Shown one piece after another: positions 1 through 7,976 of a stretch of 60,652 bases of DNA (positions within the stretch are counted from its first letter, which is position 1; each line of letters begins with the position of its first letter). The stretch is from a virus, in the IMG/VR virus record IMGVR_UViG_3300017989_000126, positions 1-60,652 of that record; one strand, given 5' to 3'. The notes beneath the pieces were generated by a model. That model saw only the letters and a list, made by a program, of their open reading frames with translations, had not been told where the DNA came from and ran no database searches. The position numbers and the translations under genes are program-made.

Positions 1-253
1 AGCCAAGCCAGAAGTACACTTCTGGAAGGTGCAGAGATCACTGGAGAGATAAAGTTCTCTTAATTACCAGCATGAGCGTCCGACATCCCAAGTGGATGAT
101 GATATGATCCATCCCATAAGAAATTGTGGAATTAGATGTACACCAAAATTCACACTCAACACTGAGTAATTTGAATTACTGTAACTTTCAATTAAAGAAT
201 AGCGTTCTTCAATTCGATACTATGTTATCATGGTATCGAAATTGGAGGACGCT

Positions 254-817
254 ATGTCTATTTGTATGCATTGCAATAAAGAGTATACACCAGTGAGGTT
301 CAAAAAAGGTTCACCGCTTGCGAGCAGGAAGCCCCTACTTTCGTAGAAAGTTTACAAAGAGCAAAACCGCATTACTACAGCCAAGAAACGAGCATTGGTA
401 ACCAAAAAATGCAAACTTTGCGAAAAAGAATTCTCTCCCCAAAAAAGAATAACTCAAGTTTATTGCTCCAAACGTTGCCGTGAGTTAATTCCCAAGCGAG
501 CATATCAAATGCTCAGGCGATGCATGAAGCTTACGAAACAAAGTAAGCTGCATCATACTCATGAGACTCTTGGGTACACCCCTGCTCAGTTACAAGAGCA
601 CATTATGTCTCATTCAAATTGGGAAAAGGTGAAAGATGGACCATGGCATATCGATCACATATTTCCCGTTGTAGCTTTTATAGAACACAACATAACAGAT
701 ATGTCGGTTATCTGTGCCTTAGAAAATCTGCAACCCTTGTCAGATGAAGATAATCACTCTAAAAATGGAAAATATGATAAAGGTCAATTCAGCAAATTTT
801 TAAAAGAGTCTTTATAA
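254..817 (+). pseudogene. HNH homing endonuclease with zinc-ribbon N-terminus, interrupted by an in-frame TAG
   Basis: Translation from ATG 254 gives a first Cys pair (CMHC), reaches TAG at 344-346, and continues in the same frame through a second ribbon (CKLC, then YCSKRC) and an HNH core with WHIDHIFPV near the middle and NLQPL after it. The stop lies inside a roughly 41-base hairpin insertion (313-353) that replaces the second half of the first ribbon. Translation could restart at TTG 395, giving about 140 residues with an intact HNH core. It is related to the HNH at 25.7-26.4 kb. Its position inside the group I intron fits an intron-borne homing endonuclease. Activity of the shortened form is uncertain. 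Confidence 0.75.
313..353 (+). repeat. Short hairpin element, copy 1 (resembles a TnpB/IS605 right-end guide-RNA segment)
   Basis: The segment reads ACCGCTT, a spacer, AAGCCCCTACTT, then a hairpin (337-342 pairing with 346-351) and TTT. A longer copy lies at 23618-23730. One hairpin pair differs in a compensatory way between the copies (T-A here, G-C there), which supports an RNA structure. Here it sits inside, and breaks, the zinc ribbon of the endonuclease ORF. The right-hand GGGGTAGTTGAC terminus of copy 2 is missing. Confidence 0.5.
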
Positions 818-823
818 TATGAC

Positions 824-1021
824 ATGTATGATGGAAGAACAGCAGAGCCAGCACAATTCAAGAGGATAACCATACCTTTAATTCGTAGAATTTACCCACA
901 ACTCATTGTCGGTAATGTTGTTGCTGTCCAACCATTGATGAGCAGTTTTAATTTACAAAGATACATTCAAGGCAGCTCGCCAAATAAAGAAAAAGCTAAT
1001 TGGAAGACCGAAGGATTCTAA
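824..1021 (+). CDS. Fragment resembling the T4 gp23-type major capsid family (probable 3' exon)
   Basis: A 65-residue reading frame has the pattern IPLIRRIYPQLI followed by VVAVQPL. This is how gp23-like capsid proteins read where the chain runs '(V)RR.(Y/F)P.LI....VGVQPM'. It lies directly downstream of the group I intron and its endonuclease, so the N-terminal coding part is probably the 5' exon beyond the left edge. It stops far too early for a capsid protein of usual length (about 400-500 residues), so it may be a truncated or duplicated copy. It ends in WKTEGF, a C-terminus shared with four other small proteins in the window. No Shine-Dalgarno sequence precedes ATG 824. Confidence 0.45.
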   Translation: MYDGRTAEPAQFKRITIPLIRRIYPQLIVGNVVAVQPLMSSFNLQRYIQGSSPNKEKANWKTEGF

Positions 1022-1063
1022 TCAAACAACCGGGTTCTCTTAGGGCAATATTGGCTTAAAGTA

Positions 1064-1092
1064 TTGCTAAATTCAGCATTTTTTGCTATGAT
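1064..1092 (+). promoter_or_regulatory. Sigma70-type promoter for the LolA-like gene
   Basis: TTGCTA at 1064-1069, a 17-base spacer and TATGAT at 1087-1092 lie just upstream of the gene starting at 1111. The spacing is ideal and the boxes are near consensus. No transcription data are implied. Confidence 0.5.
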
Positions 1093-1110
1093 ATGTTGTG
1101 GAGAATTTCT

Positions 1111-1977
1111 ATGCTTAACAAAGTTTTAATTTGTGTAGTCGTTTTGTTGACAGTGATAATTGGTTTTGGCGTCTATGAAAAAGCCAAAAAAACCTTACCT
1201 TATCCTTACGATTATGTTCATGCACCTCCAAGTGCACTTAATCAGTTAAATTTGGAAACAATCACAGTTGAACCTGATCCTGAGCCTATCTGTATTCCCA
1301 AAGAGGTTTTGGAAGTTAATCGAATCAATAGTCAACTGAAAGGCATGGCTTGTAGCGGCATCAATGTTTATGTCTGGGAAGGCGGTTTTAAATTTCGCCT
1401 ATCAGGTAATCTTCGCTATGAGAAAGGGAAAAAATTTCGCATGACAGTTCGTTCTCTGTTTGGGAAAGAACTCGACCTTGGGTCTAATGATGAACAGTTT
1501 TGGTTTTGGTCTCGTCGAAGCAATGAACCCGGTTTATTCTACGCAAAACACGAAGATTATTACAAAACAAGGCTCAAAACCCCATTCAATCCCGTATGGA
1601 TCATGCACACTCTGGGAATTGACGAAATCGATGCAGAAGATGTCGAAATTGTTGATGAAAAAGACAAAGATGAGATCTTGGTTGTCAAAGAAGGCGTAAA
1701 TTCTATGGGAAAACCCATATTGACCACAACTTTTGTGAATCGATACACAATGAGAGTCACAAAGGTGCTAACAACAGATTTGAATGGAAAACCTTTAGCC
1801 TCTTCTGAAATTAAGAAATACAGCGGTAATTTCCCGATTGAAATCGTTTATGACTGGTTTGAAGAAAACAAAACCATGGAAATCAAGATTAAAGGACCAT
1901 GGGAAGGCGGAAAATCTAACCCGCTTCTTTGGGAGAGACCTAATATCAATCCAAAAACTGACATGGGTGTTGACTAA
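1111..1977 (+). CDS. Membrane-anchored LolA-like lipoprotein-handling protein
   Basis: About 288 residues. A hydrophobic signal-anchor covers residues 3-21, followed by a Pro-rich linker and a beta-rich domain. The stretch SNDEQFWFWSRR near residues 125-136, then an 'LFYAKHEDY' strand and a 'P..P.WIM..LGI' segment, resemble LolA-like proteins I associate with Planctomycetota; this recall would need a profile search. ATG 1111 is preferred over upstream codons because GGAG lies eight bases before it. It stands alone behind its own promoter. A role in envelope lipoprotein trafficking is inference. Such a gene in a phage hints at host origin. Confidence 0.5.
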   Translation: MLNKVLICVVVLLTVIIGFGVYEKAKKTLPYPYDYVHAPPSALNQLNLETITVEPDPEPICIPKEVLEVNRINSQLKGMACSGINVYVWEGGFKFRLSGNLRYEKGKKFRMTVRSLFGKELDLGSNDEQFWFWSRRSNEPGLFYAKHEDYYKTRLKTPFNPVWIMHTLGIDEIDAEDVEIVDEKDKDEILVVKEGVNSMGKPILTTTFVNRYTMRVTKVLTTDLNGKPLASSEIKKYSGNFPIEIVYDWFEENKTMEIKIKGPWEGGKSNPLLWERPNINPKTDMGVD

Positions 1978-1980
1978 ATT

Positions 1981-2343
1981 TTAGTTCATCAGAAATTTAA
2001 CACATTCATTGATTACATCTTTTTTTTGACAATCAAAATCACTTTCCCAAACAACTAAAATTTCAAATCCGTTTTTTCTAGCTTTTTCTAATTTATTAAA
2101 ATCTTTTTCCCATACTTCTTTCGCTGTCATATTCCACACTCGAATAAACTCATCTTCTTTAAAATATTTTGGATTTGCGTGCCAAATATTTCCGTTAAAT
2201 TCTATAACTTTTTGTCATCAACAATTACAAAATCAAAATTTGTATTTGTGCCACATCCATATTCGTGATTTAATTCTCCAAAATAAACCCTTTTATCTTG
2301 CAAACACAATCTGTTGTATAAATCCCAAAATAGTTTTTGAGAT
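1981..2343 (-). pseudogene. Remnant of an EDxHD/Vsr-like homing endonuclease
   Basis: Read on the minus strand, the region gives SQKLFWDLYNRL, then 'YFGELNHEYG' and 'FDFVIVDDKK'. After a one-frame jump near 2213 it continues 'IEFNGNIWHANPKYF' and 'EILVVWESDF' to a stop at 1981. This is the C-terminal half of the Vsr-like PD-(D/E)xK endonucleases common in phages (an IEFNG..WHANP core and a VWESD ending). The N-terminal part is missing and the frame is broken, so it is a decayed insertion. Its lost 5' part abuts the start of the CCA-enzyme gene. Confidence 0.7.
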
Positions 2344-2390
2344 TTCTTAGAATAATTTTGTCGATTAAGAGTTCAGTAATATATAACACT

Positions 2391-4550
2391 ATGTTCAAAA
2401 AATGGTTGATTGAAGAAGGCAAAAAAGAACTTGCCAAACAATTTAAACAAAAGCTACACGGTGTGCCTCAAGATCCAGATCACCACCCGGAAGGATCGGT
2501 GTTTTTTCATACACGCTTAGTTCGTAAAGCAATTCCTAATGCAATTCAAGAATTGAAATCTCTTCAACAAAACGATCCTGAACTCAGCTATGTACTTTCA
2601 AATTTGAATTTTGATCTTCCTCCAGAAGAAATGAATGTTTTGAAAATGGCAGCTTGGTTGCATGACATTGGAAAGCCTGCAACAACAACTGTTGGTGGAT
2701 TGCCTTTTTTGACACGTGCTCCATTGACTGGAAAAATACAGTCAATTGCACATCAAGATCCCAAAAACTACATGCCGGAAATTGAAGATCTGGAAAGCGT
2801 AGCCCCACCAGAAACAATTGCATTTTTCAAAAAACATGAACCTTTAATTCGATTCCTTGTCGATCACCACATGGACTTTGTGGCAGAAAAGTTTTCAAGA
2901 ACCATTGTAGATGAATTTTTCAGAGATGGAAAAATAATCAACGATGTTCGCATCAAACTTCTGCTTGCTTTAATGTGGTCTGATAAAATGGGTCGAGAGC
3001 CAGCAGAAATGGTGGTCAGAGGGATTGCAAAGAATGCTAAAAAGCTGGCTCTTTCTGCAAAGTTTGGCTTACAAAGACAAAAGAAACGAGACAATCAATC
3101 AAAGCCATTTGAAGGTGGACCAGATGCTTTCAGAGCTATGCTTCAGAAGCGTGGTGTGGATTCTGCAAGCATTGAAAAAGCGATACAAAACAAATTTGGA
3201 ACAAACGAATCATTTAGAACGTTTTTAGAAATGCAAGAAGCACAACCAACCACAATTGAAGCCAACATCCCCATGACGGACAAGGTCCATGTGGTCGCCA
3301 AACATTTAAAGAATGGCGACAATGGGGTTGTTGTGTATGCTGTTGGTGGTGCAGTACGGGATTTTCTGAATGGAGTTCAACCAAAAGACATTGACCTCAC
3401 CACCAATCTTTCTGAAGAAGATATAATCAAAAGATTAGAAACTCCAGAAGCTCGTAAAGATGGCATACGCATACATAAAAAAGAAAGTGTAGACACATTT
3501 GGTGTTGTGTTTGTGTTTGTTGATGGTCACGATTTTGAAGTTGCACCATTCCGAAAAGACATAGGCTCTGCTGATGGTCGTCGTCCTGAAGCTGTTGAAC
3601 GTGGCACTATTCAGGATGATGCTATGCGTCGTGATCTTACCATGAACAACCTCTATTATGATTTCGAGAAGAATTTGATTCTTGATTTCAATCCCAATGG
3701 GCAGGGAATAGAAGACGCACAAAATGGCGTTGCACGTCCTGTTGGCGATCCATTTGAACGATTCGACGAAGACAAAATTAGAGTATTTCGATTGGTTCGT
3801 TTCTTCTCTCGGTTTAATCCCGGAATTATCACTAATACCCTTGATGAAAGAACTCGAAAAGCTGTAGAGCATTACAAAGAAGTTCACAAACAAAAAGGAA
3901 TTTTCCCTGAGAGGATTTATGAAGAATTTACTGGTGGAATTAAACAGTCTCAAAACACCAGCATGTTCTTAAAAAGTCTTGCTGCACTTGATTTAATGCA
4001 AGCTGTATTTCCGGGAATGAATGTAGATGTTGAAGGCATTGATCGAATTGGCAACAGTAAAAAATTGGGTGTTATTTTAGCATGGTTATTGAGAAATAAC
4101 CCAAATGCCTCAAGGCAACTTAAGGCTTTAAAGTACCCTAATGTTGTCACTGATAAAGTCAATTTCCTGCATCAACTATTGGATAGATTTCAAGGGAATC
4201 CTGAAAGCATATCAAACATTCATGGTTTGATTAAACAACGTGACAGGTTCATCGATCCAAACTATGACACTGAGCAAAAAGAGCAAATGTCACAGGAAAT
4301 GAAACAGGACATTATTGAGTTCAGCCAAATGGCAGGAGTCGATTTATTGAATCTTGACCGTGCTACTCACTTTGCATCTTATAATGTGCCAAAAATTAAT
4401 GGCAATGAATTGATGCAAAGACTGGGAATTTCAGGGCCAGAAGTGGGCGCAGCAATGGATCAGGAAAGAGACAGACATTACAGTCAATCTTTCCAAGATT
4501 ACCTAAAGCAATCACTTCCCAAGTCTTCTGCGAATCGCATCCCGTCTTAA
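2391..4550 (+). CDS. cca: HD-domain / CCA-adding tRNA nucleotidyltransferase fusion
   Basis: 719 residues. An N-terminal metal-dependent HD phosphohydrolase-like domain has H40, H91-D92 in HDIGKP and D158-H159-H160. Then comes a class II nucleotidyltransferase/poly(A) polymerase head domain with G319-G320, D333-x-D335 (KDIDLTT) and RRD at 413-415, followed by the helical tRNA-binding part. It would add or repair CCA on tRNA 3' ends. Bacterial CCA enzymes with an HD domain usually carry it at the C-terminus, so this order is unusual. ATG 2391 is chosen because the protein then begins MFKKWLIEE, a leader like those on several virion-type proteins here. The stop overlaps the convergent gene at 4512. 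Confidence 0.85.
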   Translation: MFKKWLIEEGKKELAKQFKQKLHGVPQDPDHHPEGSVFFHTRLVRKAIPNAIQELKSLQQNDPELSYVLSNLNFDLPPEEMNVLKMAAWLHDIGKPATTTVGGLPFLTRAPLTGKIQSIAHQDPKNYMPEIEDLESVAPPETIAFFKKHEPLIRFLVDHHMDFVAEKFSRTIVDEFFRDGKIINDVRIKLLLALMWSDKMGREPAEMVVRGIAKNAKKLALSAKFGLQRQKKRDNQSKPFEGGPDAFRAMLQKRGVDSASIEKAIQNKFGTNESFRTFLEMQEAQPTTIEANIPMTDKVHVVAKHLKNGDNGVVVYAVGGAVRDFLNGVQPKDIDLTTNLSEEDIIKRLETPEARKDGIRIHKKESVDTFGVVFVFVDGHDFEVAPFRKDIGSADGRRPEAVERGTIQDDAMRRDLTMNNLYYDFEKNLILDFNPNGQGIEDAQNGVARPVGDPFERFDEDKIRVFRLVRFFSRFNPGIITNTLDERTRKAVEHYKEVHKQKGIFPERIYEEFTGGIKQSQNTSMFLKSLAALDLMQAVFPGMNVDVEGIDRIGNSKKLGVILAWLLRNNPNASRQLKALKYPNVVTDKVNFLHQLLDRFQGNPESISNIHGLIKQRDRFIDPNYDTEQKEQMSQEMKQDIIEFSQMAGVDLLNLDRATHFASYNVPKINGNELMQRLGISGPEVGAAMDQERDRHYSQSFQDYLKQSLPKSSANRIPS

Positions 4551-4745
4551 TTTTTCAATACGCTGTCTTTGAGAATCAAGCCTCTGTGCTTGTTTGGGAG
4601 ATGTTGCAGCTTGAGCATTGAGTGTTCTAAGTTGCTGAGGAGTAGCTCCTGCTGCAACTCCACCCTGAGTTGACCTAGGTCCAACTGTTGGTCTCAAAGC
4701 TGATCTGCGTCTAACAACACCTTTACGTCCACACCCACATCCCAT
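4512..4745 (-). CDS. Small basic Cys/Arg-rich protein of unknown function
   Basis: 77 residues beginning MGCGCGRKG, with an Arg/Lys-rich remainder and a predicted C-terminal helix (residues about 50-75). A strong ribosome site (AGGAGG, six bases before the ATG) supports it as real, and TATATAAA lies further upstream. It converges with, and overlaps by 39 bases, the end of the CCA-enzyme gene. The charge and size would suit a nucleic-acid- or capsid-interior-binding protein, but that is only a guess. I do not recognise the family. Confidence 0.65.
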   Translation of the reverse strand: MGCGCGRKGVVRRRSALRPTVGPRSTQGGVAAGATPQQLRTLNAQAATSPKQAQRLDSQRQRIEKLRRDAIRRRLGK

Positions 4746-4803
4746 GAGAAACCTCCTTTGCCTTTATATATGGGTTGCGAATTTAAATCAAATGCACTAA
4801 ACT

Positions 4804-6330
4804 ATGTGCATGTCTAATCTTGAATTAAATGCTGAGGAAATTTTAGAAAGCGCCATAGAAAAAAGCAGAGAGATCATGAACTCTCAGCCACAAGTAGCAG
4901 AAATTATCCTCAAACAACTTATCAAATGTAAACCAGATCACCCTGAAGGATTGCAACTTTTGGGATTATTGGAACATAGACTAGGCAAACATGCCGAAGC
5001 TATTGAAATCATTCAGGTTGCCATAGAAGTAGACCCGGAATGTGCTGAAAACCATAATAATATTGGGTTGGCCTATGCTTGTTTGGGCGAATATGAAAAA
5101 TCTATTGAACACATAGAAAAAGCTGTTGAGATGAAAACGGATCATTATGTTTTCCTCAATAATTTAGCTCTACAATATCGACAAGTTGGCAGATACGATG
5201 AGTCTATTGATACATTCCAAAAAGCTATCGATGCCAATAACACGCCGCAAATTTGGGGCAATCTTGGTGGTGTGTGGGGAGAATTGGGTAATCTCGAAAA
5301 ATCAGAAGAGTGTTTCATGAATGCTTTGGAAATTGATCCAAATTATCCTGCGGCTCATGTAGACATAGCTTTCATAAATCATCTAAGAGGAAATTGGGAA
5401 AAAGGATTTGAAGAATACGAATGGCGATTCGATCACTTTCCTCAACTTCAATTTTACAAAAAAGTCTATGACCAAGAAAAAAAATGGGATGGAAAAGCCG
5501 ACCTCAAAGGCAAAACAATTATTCTATACGGAGAACAAGGTCTGGGCGACACAATTCAGTTTGTTCGTTATGTAAAAGTTCTTAAAGAAAAAGGTTGTCA
5601 TGTTATTGTACATTGCCCAAGTTCTTTAAACGCTGTGATCTCCAGATGTGAAGGTGTTGATGAAATTGTCAATCGTGACATTGTCACAGGCAAAGGTGAT
5701 CCTTTGCCTGAATATGATTACCAATGTTCTTTATTGAGTTTGCCACATTTGCTTAAAGTGGTTGATGTAGGAACATCACCGTACATTTCACCTATAGTTA
5801 CTCTGAATACTAAAGAGCAATATCCTGACACATTCAACATAGGGATTTGCTGGGCAGGCAGCCCTGCACACCCCAAAGATGCAGAAAGGTCCATTAAGCT
5901 AAAACACTTCAAGCCTATTCATGATATACCTAATGTCAAGCTGTTCAGTCTTCAAGTTGACATGAGAAAAAGAAGTTACGTGAACACTCTTTCTAATTTA
6001 GATCTCACTGAAGATTGCGATGATATAAGAATTGTAGATATGACGAACATGATCCAGACATTTGATGATTCTGCAACAATCATTAGCGGCCTTGATCTTG
6101 TAATTAGTTGTGATACTGCATTGGTTCATTTAGCTGGTGCCATGGGTGTGCCTTGTTGGGCTTTAATTCCATACAGTCCTGATTGGCGGTGGGGAATTGA
6201 AGGCGATAAAACAAACTGGTATGAATCTTTGACATTGATACGTCAAAAAGAACGAGGTGATTGGACAGGTGTATTTGAGGAAGTAAAAGACCGACTTAAC
6301 AAAAACTTTTCTTTACCGGAGACAACATGA
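4804..6330 (+). CDS. TPR-repeat protein with a GT9-like glycosyltransferase domain
   Basis: 508 residues. Residues about 40-200 are tandem tetratricopeptide repeats (ENHNNIGLAYACLGEYEKS and similar). From about 235 there is a heptosyltransferase/GT9-like domain with LYGEQGLGDTIQFVRYVK near its start, 'GICWAGSP' in the middle and 'ISCDTALVHLAGAMGVP' toward the end. These fused proteins are common in bacteria, where they act on surface glycans or proteins. Here it could glycosylate virion or host surface components (inference). It overlaps the next gene by four bases, so the two are co-translated. The start could also be ATG 4810; neither has a clear ribosome site. Confidence 0.8.
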   Translation: MCMSNLELNAEEILESAIEKSREIMNSQPQVAEIILKQLIKCKPDHPEGLQLLGLLEHRLGKHAEAIEIIQVAIEVDPECAENHNNIGLAYACLGEYEKSIEHIEKAVEMKTDHYVFLNNLALQYRQVGRYDESIDTFQKAIDANNTPQIWGNLGGVWGELGNLEKSEECFMNALEIDPNYPAAHVDIAFINHLRGNWEKGFEEYEWRFDHFPQLQFYKKVYDQEKKWDGKADLKGKTIILYGEQGLGDTIQFVRYVKVLKEKGCHVIVHCPSSLNAVISRCEGVDEIVNRDIVTGKGDPLPEYDYQCSLLSLPHLLKVVDVGTSPYISPIVTLNTKEQYPDTFNIGICWAGSPAHPKDAERSIKLKHFKPIHDIPNVKLFSLQVDMRKRSYVNTLSNLDLTEDCDDIRIVDMTNMIQTFDDSATIISGLDLVISCDTALVHLAGAMGVPCWALIPYSPDWRWGIEGDKTNWYESLTLIRQKERGDWTGVFEEVKDRLNKNFSLPETT

Positions 6331-7217
6331 AAATATTTTACAGGATCAGTGACAACAGTTATGCGAAACAAAAGCTTCCCGGTGCAGATAAAGAAACATG
6401 TCTCACAAATTTTGTTAAAGCATTTGAAGATGTAATTTTCACAAAAGAGACATTAGAGGGAAAGAACGAACCTCCTATTTTCATTATAGCAGATCGCTGT
6501 ACTCGAAAAACGAATAAAATGCTTACAGAAACCGGTCTTCCCATGAAGATCACTGATTTAGGTAATGCTGGATCATTGCACTATGCTTTAGATTTAGCCC
6601 TTGAAGAATGTCGTCCCGGAGAATTGGCATATTTTGTTGAAGATGATTATCTTCATTTAGGAAATGCTTCCCAAGTTCTCAGAGAAGGCATGATGATCTC
6701 TGATTACCTAACATTATATGATCATCCTGACAAATACACAAATTTGTATGACATGGGAGAAACATCAAAAGTTGTTAGAACTAACAGTAGTCATTGGAGA
6801 TATACGGTTAGTACATGTATGACATTTGCTGTTAAAACAGACATTCTTGCTGAAGATATTGAGATCTTCAAAAAGCACACAGACACTTTTGAAACAGGCA
6901 ATGAAGGGGAACATCCTCTTGATCATGAAATTTTTGTGGAGTTACGTGAGAAGGGTAGAAAATTGGCTGTTTCTATTCCGGGCGTTGCTTGTCATGTTGA
7001 TATGACGCTTTCTGCAAAAGCTAGTAGAAACATGATGGAACCTTGGGCCATTGAAACCATGACAAGGGATTTGGAAGAGCAGGTAAAAAGCGTTTACAAA
7101 CGCCTAAAGCCAGAAGATGTAAAAAGGTTTGCTGATTTGGAGTCTTCTGTTCTCAAAAGTCAGGGGTGGAATCGCCTGATAAGACTTGATGCATTATTGA
7201 AAAAATGCGAAGGATAA
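6327..7217 (+). CDS. Putative GT-A fold glycosyltransferase
   Basis: 296 residues, translationally coupled (ATGA overlap) to the TPR/GT9 gene. The motif YFVEDDYLH near residue 115 looks like the acidic metal/nucleotide-sugar site of GT-A enzymes, and residues 60-100 (GNAGSLHYALDLAL) resemble the preceding nucleotide-binding segment. A later 'DHEIF' and 'PGVACHVD' fit the acceptor side. There is no membrane segment. The pair probably builds a glycan together; the substrate cannot be told from sequence. Confidence 0.6.
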   Translation: MKIFYRISDNSYAKQKLPGADKETCLTNFVKAFEDVIFTKETLEGKNEPPIFIIADRCTRKTNKMLTETGLPMKITDLGNAGSLHYALDLALEECRPGELAYFVEDDYLHLGNASQVLREGMMISDYLTLYDHPDKYTNLYDMGETSKVVRTNSSHWRYTVSTCMTFAVKTDILAEDIEIFKKHTDTFETGNEGEHPLDHEIFVELREKGRKLAVSIPGVACHVDMTLSAKASRNMMEPWAIETMTRDLEEQVKSVYKRLKPEDVKRFADLESSVLKSQGWNRLIRLDALLKKCEG

Positions 7218-7290
7218 TAATATTTGAATAAATTCTCCTCAAACTCTATATACTTCATACCGTTGCAACAGGTACAGGAGAATTAGAACT

Positions 7291-7512
7291 ATGGATTTTA
7301 TCACTTGGTGCCAAGACAGAGGACTGGCAATCCCAACTGTAGATGAACAGCGTGAACGAACTGGTGTAAGAGGTCAGTATCCTGATGGATACGTTCGCAG
7401 CCAGTATCCTGATGGATATTTCGCTCCGACAACAGCTACATGGAAACTCGACCTTCAAAATGCCGAAAAGGTTAAGAACAAGAAGGACGCTGGAGAAACG
7501 CCGGTCAAGTAA
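7291..7512 (+). CDS. Small protein with a tandem QYPDGY repeat
   Basis: 73 residues starting MDFITWCQDRGL, with an AGGAG ribosome site upstream. Two copies of a 17-base identical segment (7375-7391 and 7402-7418, period 27 bases) encode QYPDGY twice in succession. The tail is Lys-rich. It is followed directly by a terminator. The aromatic FITW start loosely resembles the leaders described for virion proteins but has no clear (L/I)xE site. Function is unknown. Confidence 0.6.
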   Translation: MDFITWCQDRGLAIPTVDEQRERTGVRGQYPDGYVRSQYPDGYFAPTTATWKLDLQNAEKVKNKKDAGETPVK

Positions 7513-7527
7513 GTCTAAAAAACAAAC

Positions 7528-7563
7528 AAAAAGCCCTTTAAACACGTGTTTGAAGGGCTTTTT
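7528..7563. terminator. Bidirectional intrinsic terminator
   Basis: A-run, GCCCTT stem, loop, AAGGGC and T-run. It lies between convergent genes ending at 7512 (+) and 7567 (-), so it can serve both strands. Confidence 0.85.
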
Positions 7564-7566
7564 GTA

Positions 7567-7902
7567 TTATTTGCCAGCATCATTCCACATTGATTCTACA
7601 ATTCGTTTATCTTGATCTTTTTCAGCTAAGGATTTTTCTTTCTTAATCAGGTCAAGATTACGTTCCCAATAAATCCATTGATTTTCGTTCTTCTCGTGCT
7701 GAAAAACTATCCCCATTGCTAAGTATTTCTCAATGATTTCTTCAACTCTTTCTGTTGAGAGACCTGAGTCTTTTGCAATCATGGCTGTACTGCGATAAGG
7801 CCATTCATTATTGCGAGAAAGTGCAATAAAAAACCTTTGCTCTTCGTTGCCTTCTTCTGTTCCTTGTGGATAAACATCGATCCATTTTTTTGGTTTTGGC
7901 AT
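7567..7902 (-). CDS. Winged-helix-like hypothetical protein
   Basis: 111 residues. The segment from about 30 to 80 (a serine/Arg-rich helix, then STERVEEIIEKYLAMGIV) has the spacing of a winged helix-turn-helix, with a C-terminal coiled, charged helix. GGAGG lies seven bases before the ATG. It is divergent from the gene at 7977 across a 74-base spacer and convergent to the gene at 7291. It may be a small DNA-binding regulator, but there is no specific family match. Confidence 0.6.
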   Translation of the reverse strand: MPKPKKWIDVYPQGTEEGNEEQRFFIALSRNNEWPYRSTAMIAKDSGLSTERVEEIIEKYLAMGIVFQHEKNENQWIYWERNLDLIKKEKSLAEKDQDKRIVESMWNDAGK

Positions 7903-7976
7903 ATGACCTCCGAAAAACTAATAGCTAAACTCTACTATACATAGTTAGGACGTAACAGTAAAGGGGTAAATAAACC

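Larger units (their letters stand above)
1..821 (+). ncRNA. Group I self-splicing intron, 3' part (5' part lies left of the window)
   Basis: The first 110 bases match the 3' half of a group I catalytic core. AGCCAAGC at 1-8 fits the Q element. A perfect P6-type hairpin follows (8-15 with 18-25). GGTGCAGAGATCA at 28-40 fits the R element and GATGATATGATCC at 98-110 fits the S element. GATCA (36-40) pairs with TGATC (105-109) as P7, and CTGG (41-44) with CCAG (67-70) closes a P8-like stem. The endonuclease ORF at 254-817 would lie in a P9-region insertion. The 3' splice site is not resolved; about 821 is inferred because exon-like coding resumes there. The R/S match and compensatory P7 are seen directly; intron identity is inferred. 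Confidence 0.6.

Noticed and set aside
3435-3953. 172-codon minus-strand open frame
   Set aside because: Antisense to the conserved nucleotidyltransferase domain; no start context or motif.
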